From the NCBI GenBank assembly GCA_030674155.1, contig CM060325.1:19925732-19945731 (forward strand): a DNA stretch of 20,000 nucleotides. The letters run 5' to 3'. Numbering within the stretch: the stretch's first letter is position 1; each line of letters starts with the position of its first letter. The stretch is from Stramonita haemastoma (taxonomy: Eukaryota; Mollusca; Gastropoda; Neogastropoda; Muricidae). Position numbers and translations under genes: made by a program. Below are positions 1-12,493 of the stretch, piece after piece. The notes beneath the pieces are model-generated. The model ran no database searches and was not told the DNA's origin. It saw only the letters and a list, made by a program, of their open reading frames with translations.

Positions 1-111
1 AGAGACAAAGACAGAGACAGAGATCGTTCCAGATCACTGGACGGGAAATAAAAGACCTAAAAGACAATCATCACTAGCGCAAGGCCAACCCCACCACACA
101 AGATCTAGAGA

Positions 112-515
112 GGGGACCAGATAGGTTAGTGGATAAAGCGTTACGAACGCGATATGACGGCCCAAGGTTTGAGCCACGAACGAAACACCCGTTCAATGCG
201 ATGTTTTGGGTTGTTTTTTTCTTTTCTCCCGGAGTCAACATCAGTGCCGTCTCCACTCTCCCAAAAGTCCTTCAGATGAGATTATAAATCAAGGTCCTGT
301 GTGCGAATGCACGCAGAATATCTTGCCCTCATGTTAAAAAAAAACAAACCTGTTCCACCTTTCGGAAGAGAAGGCTCATTGTGTGCTAGTACATGATGGG
401 AACGAATGACAAAAATTTACAAATCCGCAGGTATACAGGGATTGGATGTAAAAAATAAAAAAAAGTACGCAGGTGGTTATCCCTTATCCTTGAAATAAAA
501 GGAGTAAATAAGCAA
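112..515 (+). mobile_element. SINE-1 copy A, tRNA-headed
   Basis: Short interspersed element in forward orientation. A pol III box A-like string (TAGGTTAGTGG) lies at 122-132 and a box B-like string (GGTTTGAGCC) at 166-175. A core follows at about 273-302 (GATGAGATTATAAATCAAGG and following bases). The 3' body (CCTGTTCCACCTTTCGGAAG, then a TGGATGTAAAAAA stretch) recurs in reverse orientation at 1795-2062, 3425-3778, 14745-15079 and 18190-18432. The 3' end is near the AATAAAAGGAGTAAATAA string. Box B differs from consensus (TTTGAG for TTCGAN), so this copy is probably old and inactive. The family name is local to this report. Confidence 0.75.
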
Positions 516-635
516 ATCAAACAAATTGGAGATGTAGAAGTTTGGGTTCCGAGAGAGTAGACTAACCTCTTTCTCGGTATTTGTTTGGGAAGCGTTTTGT
601 CCAGGGATCTATTTTATTTTTCTATATTTTATTTC

Positions 636-775
636 ATACCACTTTATTTCACAGCACATTTCTCTGCGTGAAATTCGGGCTGCTCTCATCTAAGGGAGCA
701 AGTCGCCACAAGTGCAGCGCCACCCGTTATTTTTTTTTCCTGTCTGCAGCTGTATTTGTTTCCCTATCAGAGTGG

Positions 776-808
<33 letters not shown>

Positions 809-950
809 GAACTTTGCCAGGGACAACCCTATTGTTGCCATGGTTGTTTTTTTTACGTGCGCTAAATAATGATTTGTAACACACGGGACCTCGGTTTATC
901 GTATCATCCAAAAGACTAGCACCCAGACTCATGGCCCAATGGATGGGCGA
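636..950 (-). mobile_element. SINE-2 copy A, 5'-truncated
   Basis: Reverse-orientation copy of the element seen complete at 2900-3312. Read on the minus strand it shows the core (CGATAAACCGAGGTCCCGTG), then GCGCACGTAAAA, a GGTTGTCCCTGGCAAAGTTC block, a long A-tract (T-run at 777-805), GGCGCTGCACTTGTGGCGAC and the terminal AGCAGCCCGAATTTCACGC block. No tRNA-like boxes are found beyond about 950, so the head is lost or decayed. A 94-codon open frame at 581-865 lies across this repeat and is not a gene. Confidence 0.75.
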
Positions 951-1305
951 CTGACTCTATTCAGCCGTCTGACTTTTAACGCCATAGTATCATGTACATG
1001 TGAACTGCTGTGTGTATTCACAAAATAGTGGGGCAGAAAAAAAATAAGACAAAAATCAGAAATCATTACCAGCAGTGAAGACAACACCCACAGCCGAACC
1101 ATGGGAAATAACCACTACCTCCCGAAATCGGTAGTTTTTTCTTACATGATTGTCTTTCTTGCCTCAGATCTTTGTGAAACACCCAGAATTTAATAGGCTG
1201 ATGAAACAATGAGGCAACGACGGTTTCACATACAAGAAAAACAAACCAAAGAAAACCCAAAACAAAACCCCAAGCAAACAAACACAGTCATGCAGATTGC
1301 TTTTG
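951..1305. other. No gene recognised
   Basis: AT-rich sequence with A-runs. The open frames on the minus strand here (about 1066-1361) are short, low in complexity and show no recognisable domain. Nothing is supported. Confidence 0.5.
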
Positions 1306-1610
1306 AAAGGTAAAGGTAAAGGTGTCCCATAACCTATGTGATCGTAGGGGGAGCGAGGCATCAGAGACTTCAGCTTCTCTAGGAGCCAGCGTATTGAGGG
1401 CGGCGCCCATCTCCTCTCCCTCGCTGCTTCACCTTCCCTGACCCTAAAGAGGGAGGGTACCCATTATTTTACAGGCTGGTGAACTGGGGAGACTGTGCTG
1501 AAGCCAAGGCGTGCCAAACGGTCACCCATCCACTTGGTAACCACGCTCGATGCTGTTTCACCTTGGAGTGGGGAAAGCGAGTGCTCTGACCATTGAGCTA
1601 CGCCGTCCCC
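1306..1610 (-). mobile_element. SINE-3, apparent tRNA/5S chimera
   Basis: Read on the minus strand, the element starts near 1610 with GGGGACGGCGTAGCTCAATG. Its TAGCTCAATGGTCAGAGCA string (box A of a tRNA D-arm; TAGCTCAATGG at 1600-1590) is very close to consensus. About 50 bp on comes a stretch resembling the 5S rRNA internal control region: GTGGATGGGTGACCG, of which GGATGGGTGACCG (1531-1519) matches animal 5S rRNA as I remember it. A unique body follows, and the 3' end carries three TTTACC-type units (1306-1323, read as AAAGGT on the plus strand). A clear tRNA box B is not visible. That this is a SINE rests on promoter-like motifs plus a simple-repeat tail; only one copy is in the window. 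Confidence 0.6.
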
Positions 1611-1794
1611 AGATTGTTTTTATCTCATTTAAAAACTATGGCTGACGGAAGCCATTTTTTTTCGTTCCACGGCTAAAGCTTCGAGGTTCACCTAGGATGA
1701 GATTTATATATGCGAATGCAACATGTCCCCCCTTCCCCCTCCCCCCAAACCATTTAGGTAGCCGTATTATTCCGACTTAGAGGATGGTGTCTAA
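1611..1794. other. No feature recognised
   Basis: Non-coding, with a C-rich stretch near 1727-1746. It may contain a decayed tail of the neighbouring SINE-1 copy, but the match is too weak to claim. Confidence 0.4.
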
Positions 1795-2062
1795 ACACGA
1801 CACCTGTTTGCATACTGGGTTTTTTTCGTCTGTCATCCTTTCCTACCGGTACATAAAGGGCCTACTTTTCTGAAAGGTGGAACAGTTTTGTTTTATTTAA
1901 GTGTGTGCGAGATGTTCTGCGTGGGTTTGTAATCTTACCAGAAAGACTTTGACATTCAGTTCGATTTTTTTCCCGTCAAACTGGGAAGAAAGGGCGAGGA
2001 TGGGAATCGAACCCAGAGCCTCAGTGAACATCTTAACCATCCTGTCACCTTCCGACTTGGAA
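1795..2062 (-). mobile_element. SINE-1 copy B with intact box B
   Basis: Reverse-orientation SINE-1. On the minus strand the head contains a GATGGTTAAGATGTTC box A region and a perfect pol III box B (GGTTCGATTCC, 2013-2003). The 3' body is recognisable at about 1850-1885 through GGTGGAACAG (plus-strand view) and the neighbouring GCCTACTTTTCTGAAAGG. The core region between is diverged. Open frames across it on both strands are chance frames in the repeat. Confidence 0.65.
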
Positions 2063-2163
2063 GTCATTGTAAATGCATGTGACCAGTGCATTAAAAAGAA
2101 AAGAAAAAGAAACGAATTTAACAAGTACCAGTAAAACCTGTCACTGTCATAGTTTACTACACT

Positions 2164-2400
<237 letters not shown>

Positions 2401-2533
2401 GGAGGGATGCGTGCATGCGTGAGTGTGTGTGTGTGAGGGGGGGAGGGGTAGAGGAGTGGGCATGCGTGCGCAGATGTGTGTGTGTGTGCCTATGCATGTG
2501 TGCCTGTGTGTGTGCCTATATGTGTGCCTCTAT
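2401..2533. repeat. Imperfect TG-rich sequence
   Basis: Degenerate GTGTG/GCATGCGTG sequence linking the dinucleotide array to the TATG array. It is purine-pyrimidine alternating over much of its length and holds no gene. Confidence 0.8.
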
Positions 2534-2687
2534 GTGTGTATGTATGTATGTATGTATGTATGTATGTATGTATGTATGTATGTATGTATGAATGTATGTA
2601 TGTATGTATGTATGTATGTATGTATGTATGTATGTATGTATGTATGTATGTATGTATGTATGTATGTATGTATGTATGTATGTATGT
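2534..2687. repeat. (TATG)n microsatellite
   Basis: About 38 units of the tetranucleotide TGTA/TATG with a single interruption near 2590 (GAATG). The Tyr-Val-Cys-Met type open frames are repeat artefacts. Confidence 0.97.
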
Positions 2688-2705
2688 GTGTGTGGTTGCA
2701 TGTGT

Positions 2706-2743
<38 letters not shown>

Positions 2744-2801
2744 GTGTGGTGTGTGTGTGTGTGTGTGTGTGTGTGTTGTGGTTGTGTGTGTGTGTGTGTG
2801 G
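2688..2801. repeat. Interrupted (GT)n microsatellite
   Basis: GT repeat broken by GGTTGCATG near 2694, TTGTGTGG near 2742 and TTGTGGTTG near 2776. Confidence 0.93.
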
Positions 2802-2899
2802 AGACCTTGTCATGCTGATGGTTAAACAATAACGCCGATCTACAAAACTCCAGTTGTTGCAAAGTCAGTAACAGATCAATCAATCAGTTTATCTCCGCG

Positions 2900-3312
2900 G
2901 CATAACGTGGATCGGTGGTCTAGGTGGTCACGCGCCTTGCCTAGAAAGCAAAAAGTCCGGATCGGAGTGTGCGGGGTTCGTACCCCGTTTGGACCCAAAA
3001 CTTTTTCCCCATCCATTAGACCCTGAGTGGTGGTCTGGGCGCTACTCTTTCGGATGAGACGATAAACCGAGGTCCCGTGTGTTACACATCACTATTTAGC
3101 GCACGTAAAAGAACCCACGGCAACAAGAGGGTTGTCCCTGGCAAAATTCTGTAGAAAGAAGCCACTCTGATAGGGAAACAAATACACTTGCATGCAGGAA
3201 AAAGAAAAAAAAAATGGGTAGGCGCTGCACATGTGGCGACGCGCTCTCCCCGGGGAGAGCAGCCCGAATTTCGCGCAGAGAAATCTGCGTGACATAAAGT
3301 GGTACCAAAAAA
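2900..3312 (+). mobile_element. SINE-2 copy B, full length
   Basis: The most complete SINE-2 here. The tRNA-like head has box A (GTGGTCTAGGTGG, 2915-2927) and box B (GGTTCGTACC, 2975-2984, inside GGGGTTCGTACCCC). After a linker with CCCCATCCATTAGACC comes the core at 3052-3081 (GGATGAGACGATAAACCGAG and following bases). Then come the tail blocks GCACGTAAAAGAACCCACGG, GGTTGTCCCTGGCAAAATTC, GTGGCGACGCGCTCTCCCCG and GAGCAGCCCGAATTTCGCGC, ending in an ACATAAAGTGG string followed by an A-rich stretch. Head plus core plus tail is the standard SINE layout. The long minus-strand open frames at 3082-3539 lie across this repeat and its neighbour. Confidence 0.85.
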
Positions 3313-3424
3313 ACACAAAAATAACGAATCGTGGTATGGCTGTGGAGGGGAGATTGAAAATAATGAGCAGCGTGAGAACAGTGGCACAAGAACGTCACAG
3401 AAGAGAAGGCAGTAATTTTGAGAG

Positions 3425-3778
3425 GAATGAATAAGCACTGGTATGCTTTTTTACATCCCTGCCGGTATCTTTTTTTCTTTTTCTTTTTATAGATATTTTC
3501 ATCTGTTTCAACCAGTATGCAATAGGGTTTTTCTTCCAAAAGGTGGAACAGGTTCTAACGTGGGCGTATGTGTAAGATGTTCTGCCTGTGTTCGCGTACG
3601 GAACATTAGTTTAAAGTCTCATCCCAAAGACTTCGAGGATTGTTGGTTGGGTGTTGGAGTCAGTACTTATATCGACTTCAGGGGACAATCCCCTTGAACC
3701 GGTGTCTCAATGCTGGCTCAAATGTTGGCCCTAAGATAGCAAGCCCAACGCACTAACCAACAGACTATCCCATCCTTT
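3425..3778 (-). mobile_element. SINE-1 copy C
   Basis: Reverse-orientation SINE-1 lying immediately downstream of SINE-2 copy B. On the minus strand: head with a GTTGGTTAGTGCG box A region (around 3770-3755), a diverged box B (GGTTCAAGGGG, around 3700), core GGGATGAGACTTTAAACTAA (around 3628-3609), then GTGCGCGAACA-type and CAGAACATCTTACACATACG blocks, AACCTGTTCCACCTTTTGG, and the tail with GGATGTAAAAAAGCATACCA. An 84-codon plus-strand frame at 3443-3697 is a chance frame in this element. Confidence 0.75.
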
Positions 3779-5673
3779 TGTAAACATACGCAAAATACTG
3801 ATGCTCACAACAGACCTGTTTCCTCTCAAAATGACACCCCAATACATCCAAATTATTTTGATGAAGGAACCTTTATTTTCAACACCACAAAAACTATCAA
3901 CACATTCCATGAATCAAACACATGGCCATGAACCATTTACAGAAACAGAGGTGACACCAAGTGCAGGAATGAAAGGTCTTTTTATTTTTATTTTTTAGGT
4001 GGTGGAATACCTTCCAAATCAACAAGTGTGCACACCTGCCCGTAGCTTAGTCCTAGCGTGTACATATGTGCATGCAGAAGAACAAATATGCGCGGTCAAG
4101 ATTCTGAAAAGTGTGTTCTCATGTTGCAGAAACATACAGCTTGTATATGTTAAGCAGTAACAAAATATTGTTAATGCACCAGCCCAAGCATTTTCGTTTG
4201 ATGTTTATCTATTCTTTCTATCAGTTCCCCAAAGCACAACAACACAAGTTACGCAATTATAATGATAGGGTCATCTCTACAATTAACAAAAAAACGCTAG
4301 TATACACCTGTTCTTTTTAGTGTATAATCTTAAATGATAAAACTATACATGTACATATTTAGGCTTCAAAAAAGAAAATTACTGTAATTTTATTCGAAAA
4401 AAAAAATGACATATTGACAAAGATCCTAGCAGGAGGCCGAAACCCAAGGTAACTTTAAGGAAAAAGTCTTTACTTCTATACTTTTTCATTTCTTGAAATC
4501 TTCCACGTTTACCAATGGTGAAATCTTTGTGTACGGGGTCGTGTTCTTTTCTCTCTCGCCATTAACACGGCCACATTCTGACTTGGGGATAAAATCACTT
4601 AAAAACTGCTTTCGCATTTTGATGCATCATATTAATACACGCAAGAAAGAGCAGAGTTATATGATCACTTGCATAATTATGACTGAAGACTGACAGAGAA
4701 GAAAAAAGGACCAATGCAGTAAAAAAAAAACAACAACAACACACACACAAAAATTACCGGTTATCCGGAACCCTGATTCTTTACACCATGATCTAAAAAA
4801 AATTATACCCATACAGTAGGCAAGATACTGTCTTCATCCTCTTTCATCTTAATGTTACAGACCCCTCCTCCTCCTCCGCCCCCCCCCCCCCCCCCCCAAA
4901 AAAAAAAAAGCTTCAGTTGTTGGCTTATGGTATTCCAGCCAATAGCCTAGGTCCCTAGCACAGGGTCAGAGTTAGGAAAGGCAACTGCTGCTGGTCAAGT
5001 CAATGTGCAAACTGACATCCACTGACCCAGTGATGATGTGTTCATGACAGCCCCATACATTTTCCCTTGAAAAAAGCAACCCCAGAACGGAAGGCATCCC
5101 AGAGAATATTGATTTCAAATACATTTTATGGGGGAAGGTTGCTGGGCATCACAACAAAAGAGGTGACTTAGTCAACCTTAGAAGAAAACGTTATATTATC
5201 TCAAATGAAGCATGCTGTCTTCAGTTTCTGGCACTGCAAGAAATGCATCTTGTACCCACGTGCACACTGTGCACTTACGGTTTCTTTGACTGTGTTCCTA
5301 TATCAAAATACAAATGCCCATGTACAGAATATTCTCAAAAACTTATCAAAGTAGACGAATGACTGAAAAGCTTTAGCTTCAAACTTTAACAAGGTTTCAC
5401 TTCAAAGGTGAAATCCTCTTTCTGGTGAGACAGTACAGGTCTGGTTTTCTCTCTCCCAATGTCACACACCACCCACCTGTCTCCCAATCCTAATCCCACA
5501 GAAACAAAAAGGAAATAAGAATGACACAGCTATCCCAAAGAGAAGGATTCTCATTGTCCCACCTGATATTTGTGTCCTTCAGCACTACTAGTGGCGCTGG
5601 TTGTTGTCATCAAAGGATAGTAGTGGCCTCAATAAGGGACCAGAATCAGAGGCCCCAATCCTTGGGTTTTCGA
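3779..5673. other. Long stretch without recognised gene
   Basis: About 1.9 kb of AT-rich sequence. Open frames (for example 3801-3998, 4111-4320, 4493-4693, all plus) are short and unlike any family I know. It lies downstream of the minus-strand MAM-like exons, so part may be their intron, later exons or 3' UTR; no further MAM-like coding block is clear. A homopolymer junction of 19 C then 12 A sits at 4879-4909, preceded by CTC triplets. Confidence 0.5.
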
Positions 5674-6216
5674 TCACAGTGGATCATTCTTGACCTCTGC
5701 ATTTTTCAAAGAGATCACTGGAGACTGACCCGTCTTCCATTCTGCAATGAAAGACACCCTGAAATCAAGGCGTGTTTATTGTTATGCTCCTTTGATCCAA
5801 TTACCATGGCTTTTAGAGGAATTCACTCGCCATATGATCCTTTTACTGTCCTTCTCAAGTACGACATTCAGGAAAGTGTCAGGACTGTTATTGCTAAGCA
5901 AGAACTCGAAGCTTAGACAGCGTGGTAACCCTTGGGTAGAGCAAGCCAAGTCACTCCGCAGAGTGGCCTTGTGATCAGGGTTATTGGCAGTGTTGGCAGT
6001 GGTGCGGTCGACGATTTTTTGCCAGCCAGTGGCCTCCCAGACACAGAAGGTATTGGCAAACGAGCACGTGGTAGGAGCAGTACTGCTGCAGCTTGGGGTG
6101 GCTTGGCACCAGCAACAATGCAGGCAGGCAAAGCAAATCAGAAGGCCAAGAACAGAGGCGAAGTGTGCAAAGCCATTCTTTCTGTGCAGCTGTCTGGAGC
6201 TTGTAGACACCTGGAC
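5674..6216 (-). CDS. MAM-domain-like secreted or membrane protein, exons
   Basis: Minus-strand coding frame beginning at 6216 directly after a splice-acceptor-like CTGTCCCCTGTGTTAG. The frame has no ATG, only GTG at 6210, so the start codon is probably in an upstream exon. A basic stretch (RQLHRK) and a hydrophobic run (FASVLGLLICFACLHCCW) look like a signal peptide or anchor, with cleavage plausible before QATPSC. Then comes a MAM-like pattern: CSFANTFCVW, GWQKI, ATLRSDLACS, RCLSFEFLL, TFLNVVLEKDSKRIIWRV. MAM domains are extracellular adhesion modules of about 160 residues. The open frame stops at 5784-5782, but a donor (CATG/GTAATT, intron from 5804) and an acceptor (CATTGCAG, intron to 5742) would splice in phase to EWKTGQSPVISLKNAEVK and the stop at 5676-5674. 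The implied intron is only 63 nt and the MAM C-terminal part is absent, so the gene may continue differently or be decaying. The opposite-strand frame at 5521-5916 is a shadow. Confidence 0.6.
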
Positions 6217-6375
6217 CTAACACAGGGGACAGAAACAATCAATGAAGTATACAGACTCTGATCAAATACAGTACACACAAGCTATTCTCTTTTCCTTGTT
6301 TTTCGAAAATCACTTTGCACTTGAGATTTTCTTACATGCTACACCACACATGTTAAGTAAACAACACTGACACCA

Positions 6376-6376
<1 letters not shown>

Positions 6377-6436
<60 letters not shown>
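6377..6436. repeat. (CA)n microsatellite
   Basis: About 29 uninterrupted CA units. It lies some 160 bp upstream of the first visible MAM-like exon and so probably inside that gene's intron, if the gene is real. Minus-strand Cys-Val frames over it are artefacts. Confidence 0.97.
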
Positions 6437-6439
<3 letters not shown>

Positions 6440-6914
6440 GCACACAATATGCAATGCACACAGGCAAAATCAATCCAGTCAAAGGTGGGTAACAATCAAA
6501 TAAGCCATGACATCCAGTCAACAGGTCAGTCCAAGTAAGTTACAGTTTAGCCAAACCGTCTCTGTGAGAGTGTCTACATCGGTTTAGGTGTGCGTGACTG
6601 ACTCATGCTGTGCTCATGTTACAAACAAAAGAGCCTACCTGTGAGTAATAACTTTTTTTTGTATAAGGGTTATTCATTTCCTCTTTTTGTGATTGTGACA
6701 GCTGTTTTTGATAGTTGTCTATCATTATCTATCATTGGCAATGGCAGGGGTGGGTTTTTTTTGCTTTTTAATTAGTTAACTTATTTGCTTATTAATTTGT
6801 CCTGTTTTAGCATTTTGGACTTCTTCTGAGATACCACTTACATAATCCTAAACCCTAGGGAAACAGCACGACTAGCATCCCCTCCCCTAACTCCCTTCCT
6901 TACATGTTCACACA
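6437..6914. other. No gene recognised
   Basis: AT-rich, with several T-runs. No open frame of note and no similarity recognised. Confidence 0.5.
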
Positions 6915-7275
6915 GAGAAGCTAGGCACCTGCCTGGAAAACAGAAAGTCTGATTTTGATTCTCCTTTGTGCCTGAAACTTTCCCCCCATCCAATAGATGG
7001 TGAATGGTAGCCTGGGTGCTAGTCTTTTGGATGAGATGTTAAACCATAGTACAACACGCATTTAGTACAGCAAATTAACCCACAGCAACCAGAGAGTTTT
7101 CCTGGACAAATTCTGTAGAAAAAAAACCACTCTGATAAAAAAGCAAAGCACATGTACAGAGGTAAAGAATTAAAAAAAATAATGGGTGCCGTTGTTCTTG
7201 TGGCGACACATTCTCCCCAAGGAGAACAGCTGGAATTTCATGCAGAAAAAAATCTATGATTTAAAGAGAGTTTTA
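6915..7275 (+). mobile_element. SINE-2 copy C, old and diverged
   Basis: Forward SINE-2 with many substitutions. GCTAGGCACCTGCCTGG corresponds to the head, CCCCCCATCCAATAGATGG to the linker, CTTTTGGATGAGATGTTAAA to the core, CCACAGCAACCAGAGAGTTT and GACAAATTCTGTAGAAAAAA to the first tail block, and CTTGTGGCGACACATTCTCC to the second. Box B is destroyed (TTTTGATTCTCC in place of GGTTCGAACCCC). It abuts the 5' limit of the RTE-like retrotransposon remnant. Confidence 0.7.
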
Positions 7276-7312
7276 ACATACAGTTGTTTGCATTTTCCCC
7301 CATCCAACAGAC

Positions 7313-10123
<2,811 letters not shown>

Positions 10124-11143
10124 TTACATAAGTTCTACCATGGTCTTTCTTCTTCGAACAACATGGAATAAAAATGTTTCTAGCTGCACTGAAGGACATC
10201 TACTACGTGCCTGAAGAAGAAAAGGCATAAGCACATGAAGAAGATCTTTCAAGTAACTGGTTCGCAAAATTGTATATAATGAACAAGTATATATGAGATG
10301 GTATTCATCTTCAATAACGTTTTTGCACAAAGAACAGTTTTTATCTTGATAGTTGCTGTATCTATTGAGATTATTATTTAAAGGAAGAACATTCATTCTG
10401 GCCTGTGACAGTGCAACTCTGAAACAATAAATATCAATACTTTGAAGATAAAATACTTTGAAGATAAAATTCTTTTTCAAAAACAGTCTTAAAAGATCTA
10501 TATGTTGTGTACTTAATGCTCTCTCTCATGACACCTAACCACTCCTGAATAAACATATCTATTAATCTTTGCTTGAGTGCACTAAGGAATCCCTGAATAT
10601 CACCAACATCTTGTTGTAGCCAAACAATATTAAACCTTGAATTACACAACAATTCCCTTACACTTGCTACCCAACATTTTTTACCTTTTTGATCTAGAAT
10701 TAGTTGCATTTCGTAGGCCTGTCTTGACAACCTCTGATGACTCATTTGCAGTAATTTTAACCAATATCTAACTGCACAAATATATGAGTTTACAAATAAA
10801 GAATATCTGGCAACTTCCCCATAAACCATTTTATTTGGTGTCTTAACAGGAACTCCCAAAAATGTTTACAAGCCATCAAGTGTATTTTTTCTACAAATTC
10901 TAAGTGATTTACACCCCAGACTTCAGCTGCATATAGCAATATTGGCTTGATTTTTACATCAAAAACTTTAAAATAAACCTGGTAAGAAATATCTTTGGGG
11001 TTTTTTAAACGCTCTAATTAAACTTCTTTGTGCTTTTTTCCCTTTTACTCACAAGTGTTCTGTGCCCAGCCTATGAGAAAGTTTTGTCGTAAAAACATAC
11101 CCCAAATAACAATATCTATTTACAACTTATAATTTTTTATCTC
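10124..11143 (-). pseudogene. LINE ORF2 C-terminal region, frameshifted
   Basis: Continues the RT frame on the minus strand. Near 10960-10900 a stretch reads PILLYAAEVWGVNHLEFVEK, matching the thumb/C-terminal region usual in LINE polymerases. A one-base shift near 10860 leads to GVPVKTPNKMVYGEVARYSL (from 10859). That frame runs to SILSSKY at 10434. A second frame (10480-10124) carries FYLQSIDIYCFRVALSQARM and a Cys/His cluster CSLCKNVIEDEYHLIYTC (about 10335-10282), the C-terminal zinc-knuckle-like signature of many LINE ORF2 proteins, then ends at TAA. The two frames overlap exactly at a perfect 16-bp tandem duplication (10439-10470), which explains the shift. Confidence 0.8.
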
Positions 11144-12220
11144 CTAAAAACCATTCCTCATCCTTACCCAAAACCCCTCCTTTCTTAAAACCATAACTTT
11201 GGTTTTATCTGTATAGATGTTTAATTTCATATCTACACAACAATTTTGGAGAATATTCAGTTGATTCTGCAGGCCTACAGGAGTAGAAGACAACAAAACA
11301 ACATCATCTGCGTAAAGCAAAATAAACAACTCTACATAACCTGGTAACAGTTGTACACCATGTCTTCCCTTCTCAGACATATGACTTGCTATTTGATTAA
11401 TAAACATTCCAAACAAAGTAGGACTCAAGACAGTCCTTGTTGAACCCCTAAAGGGCAGTCAAAAAAATCTGAATATTCGTTATTGGATCTAACACAAGAT
11501 ATCAAAGTACTATACATTGCACACAGGGAACAGAAAAAATTTCCTCTAACACCTTGGTCTCTAATCAATTGTAGTAGCTTGTCATGTCTTACTGAATCAA
11601 AAGCTTTTTTGAAATCAACAAAAGCAACATACAATTTTCTTATTCCACTGAGAGAAGCATTTTTGAATAATAGAGTATAGACAAAAAATATGATCAGTTG
11701 TTGAATAATTTTTACAAAAACCAGCCTGACCTTGAGAGATCATTTTATTATCTTCTAACCATAGCTGCTTGTTTAGTATTGTGCTATAGCATTTAGAAAT
11801 TGTGCTCAGCAGAGAAACCCCTCTATAGTTGTTAACATTTTCAATTTCACCTGTCTTGTGGATTGGTATAACAATGGCTTTGGCCCATTTATTTGGGTAA
11901 ATGCCTTTTGAAAAGAGTATATTGAACAATTTCTGTAAAAAATGAACTGTACTTTTACTACTAGTCTTCAACATTTCTGTGGTAATGCCATCCATTCCAC
12001 AAGCTTTGCCAAATTTTAATTTGTTAACAGCATTAGCCACTTCCACTTCAGTTATCTCAGAATTTAATATATGATCCTCTTGCTCAGTCAAGCCAATCCC
12101 AACATTTTGCACCTTTCTTGATATATTATCACTAATAGAAAACACCTTTCTAAAATGATCATACCACTCACTTATAGGTACATTATTAGCATTAATTGAT
12201 CTCTGCTTCCCACAACCCAT
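11144..12220 (-). pseudogene. LINE ORF2 reverse transcriptase domain
   Basis: Minus-strand RT domain in three frames. The first (12220-11615) holds LKFGKACGMDGITTEMLK, NKWAKAIVIPIHKTGEIENV, NNYRGVSLLSTISKCYSTIL and SQGQAGFCKNYSTTDHIF. A shift near 11635 leads to motif A, FVDFKKAFDSVRHDKLL, and motif B, PLGVQQG (frame 11634-11425). A further one-base shift inside motif B (GGACTGTCTTGAG near 11435) leads to SPTLFGMFINQI and the catalytic LLYADDVVLL (YADD at 11314-11303). The polymerase residues needed for catalysis (motif A Asp and the YADD pair) are intact although the frame is not. The usual length of an ORF2 RT is otherwise preserved. Confidence 0.88.
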
Positions 12221-12493
12221 TTCAGTTAATTGTTTCCAAAAGTTAGAAGAATCTGAAATATTTGATGCTAATTGTAATACTTGGTCGCATCTAAACTTTC
12301 TTTTCTCTATTTTAAGTATTGCCTTGTAATTCGTTTTTCTTCTACATGCATTAACCTATTTTCAGTTTTTCTAGACTTCCTAAAAGTTCTTAATGTCTGT
12401 TGACTTTAAATTTTGGCTCGTTGGCATTCATTATCAAACCACATGGAAGATTTCTTTGGTGCATTGGGATATATTTTCTTCAGCATACAACTA
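12221..12493 (-). pseudogene. LINE ORF2 linker between endonuclease and RT
   Basis: On the minus strand this region joins the two domains but has stops in each frame. A short MWFDNECQRAK string, typical of the W-x-D-x-E-C spot after the endonuclease in LINE ORF2, is visible near 12445-12412, and FWKQLTEMGCGKQRS appears just before the RT frame. The remainder is decayed. Confidence 0.6.

Noticed and set aside
3082..3539. Three overlapping minus-strand open frames of 74-147 codons
   Set aside because: They translate SINE-2 and SINE-1 tails in antisense. The same strings recur at other SINE copies in this window.
5521..5916. 131-codon plus-strand open frame
   Set aside because: It lies opposite the MAM-like minus-strand coding frame, has no recognisable domain, and is best read as its shadow.
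6848..6861. Telomere-like CTAAACCCTAGGG
   Set aside because: A single unit without repetition. The match is too short to mean anything.
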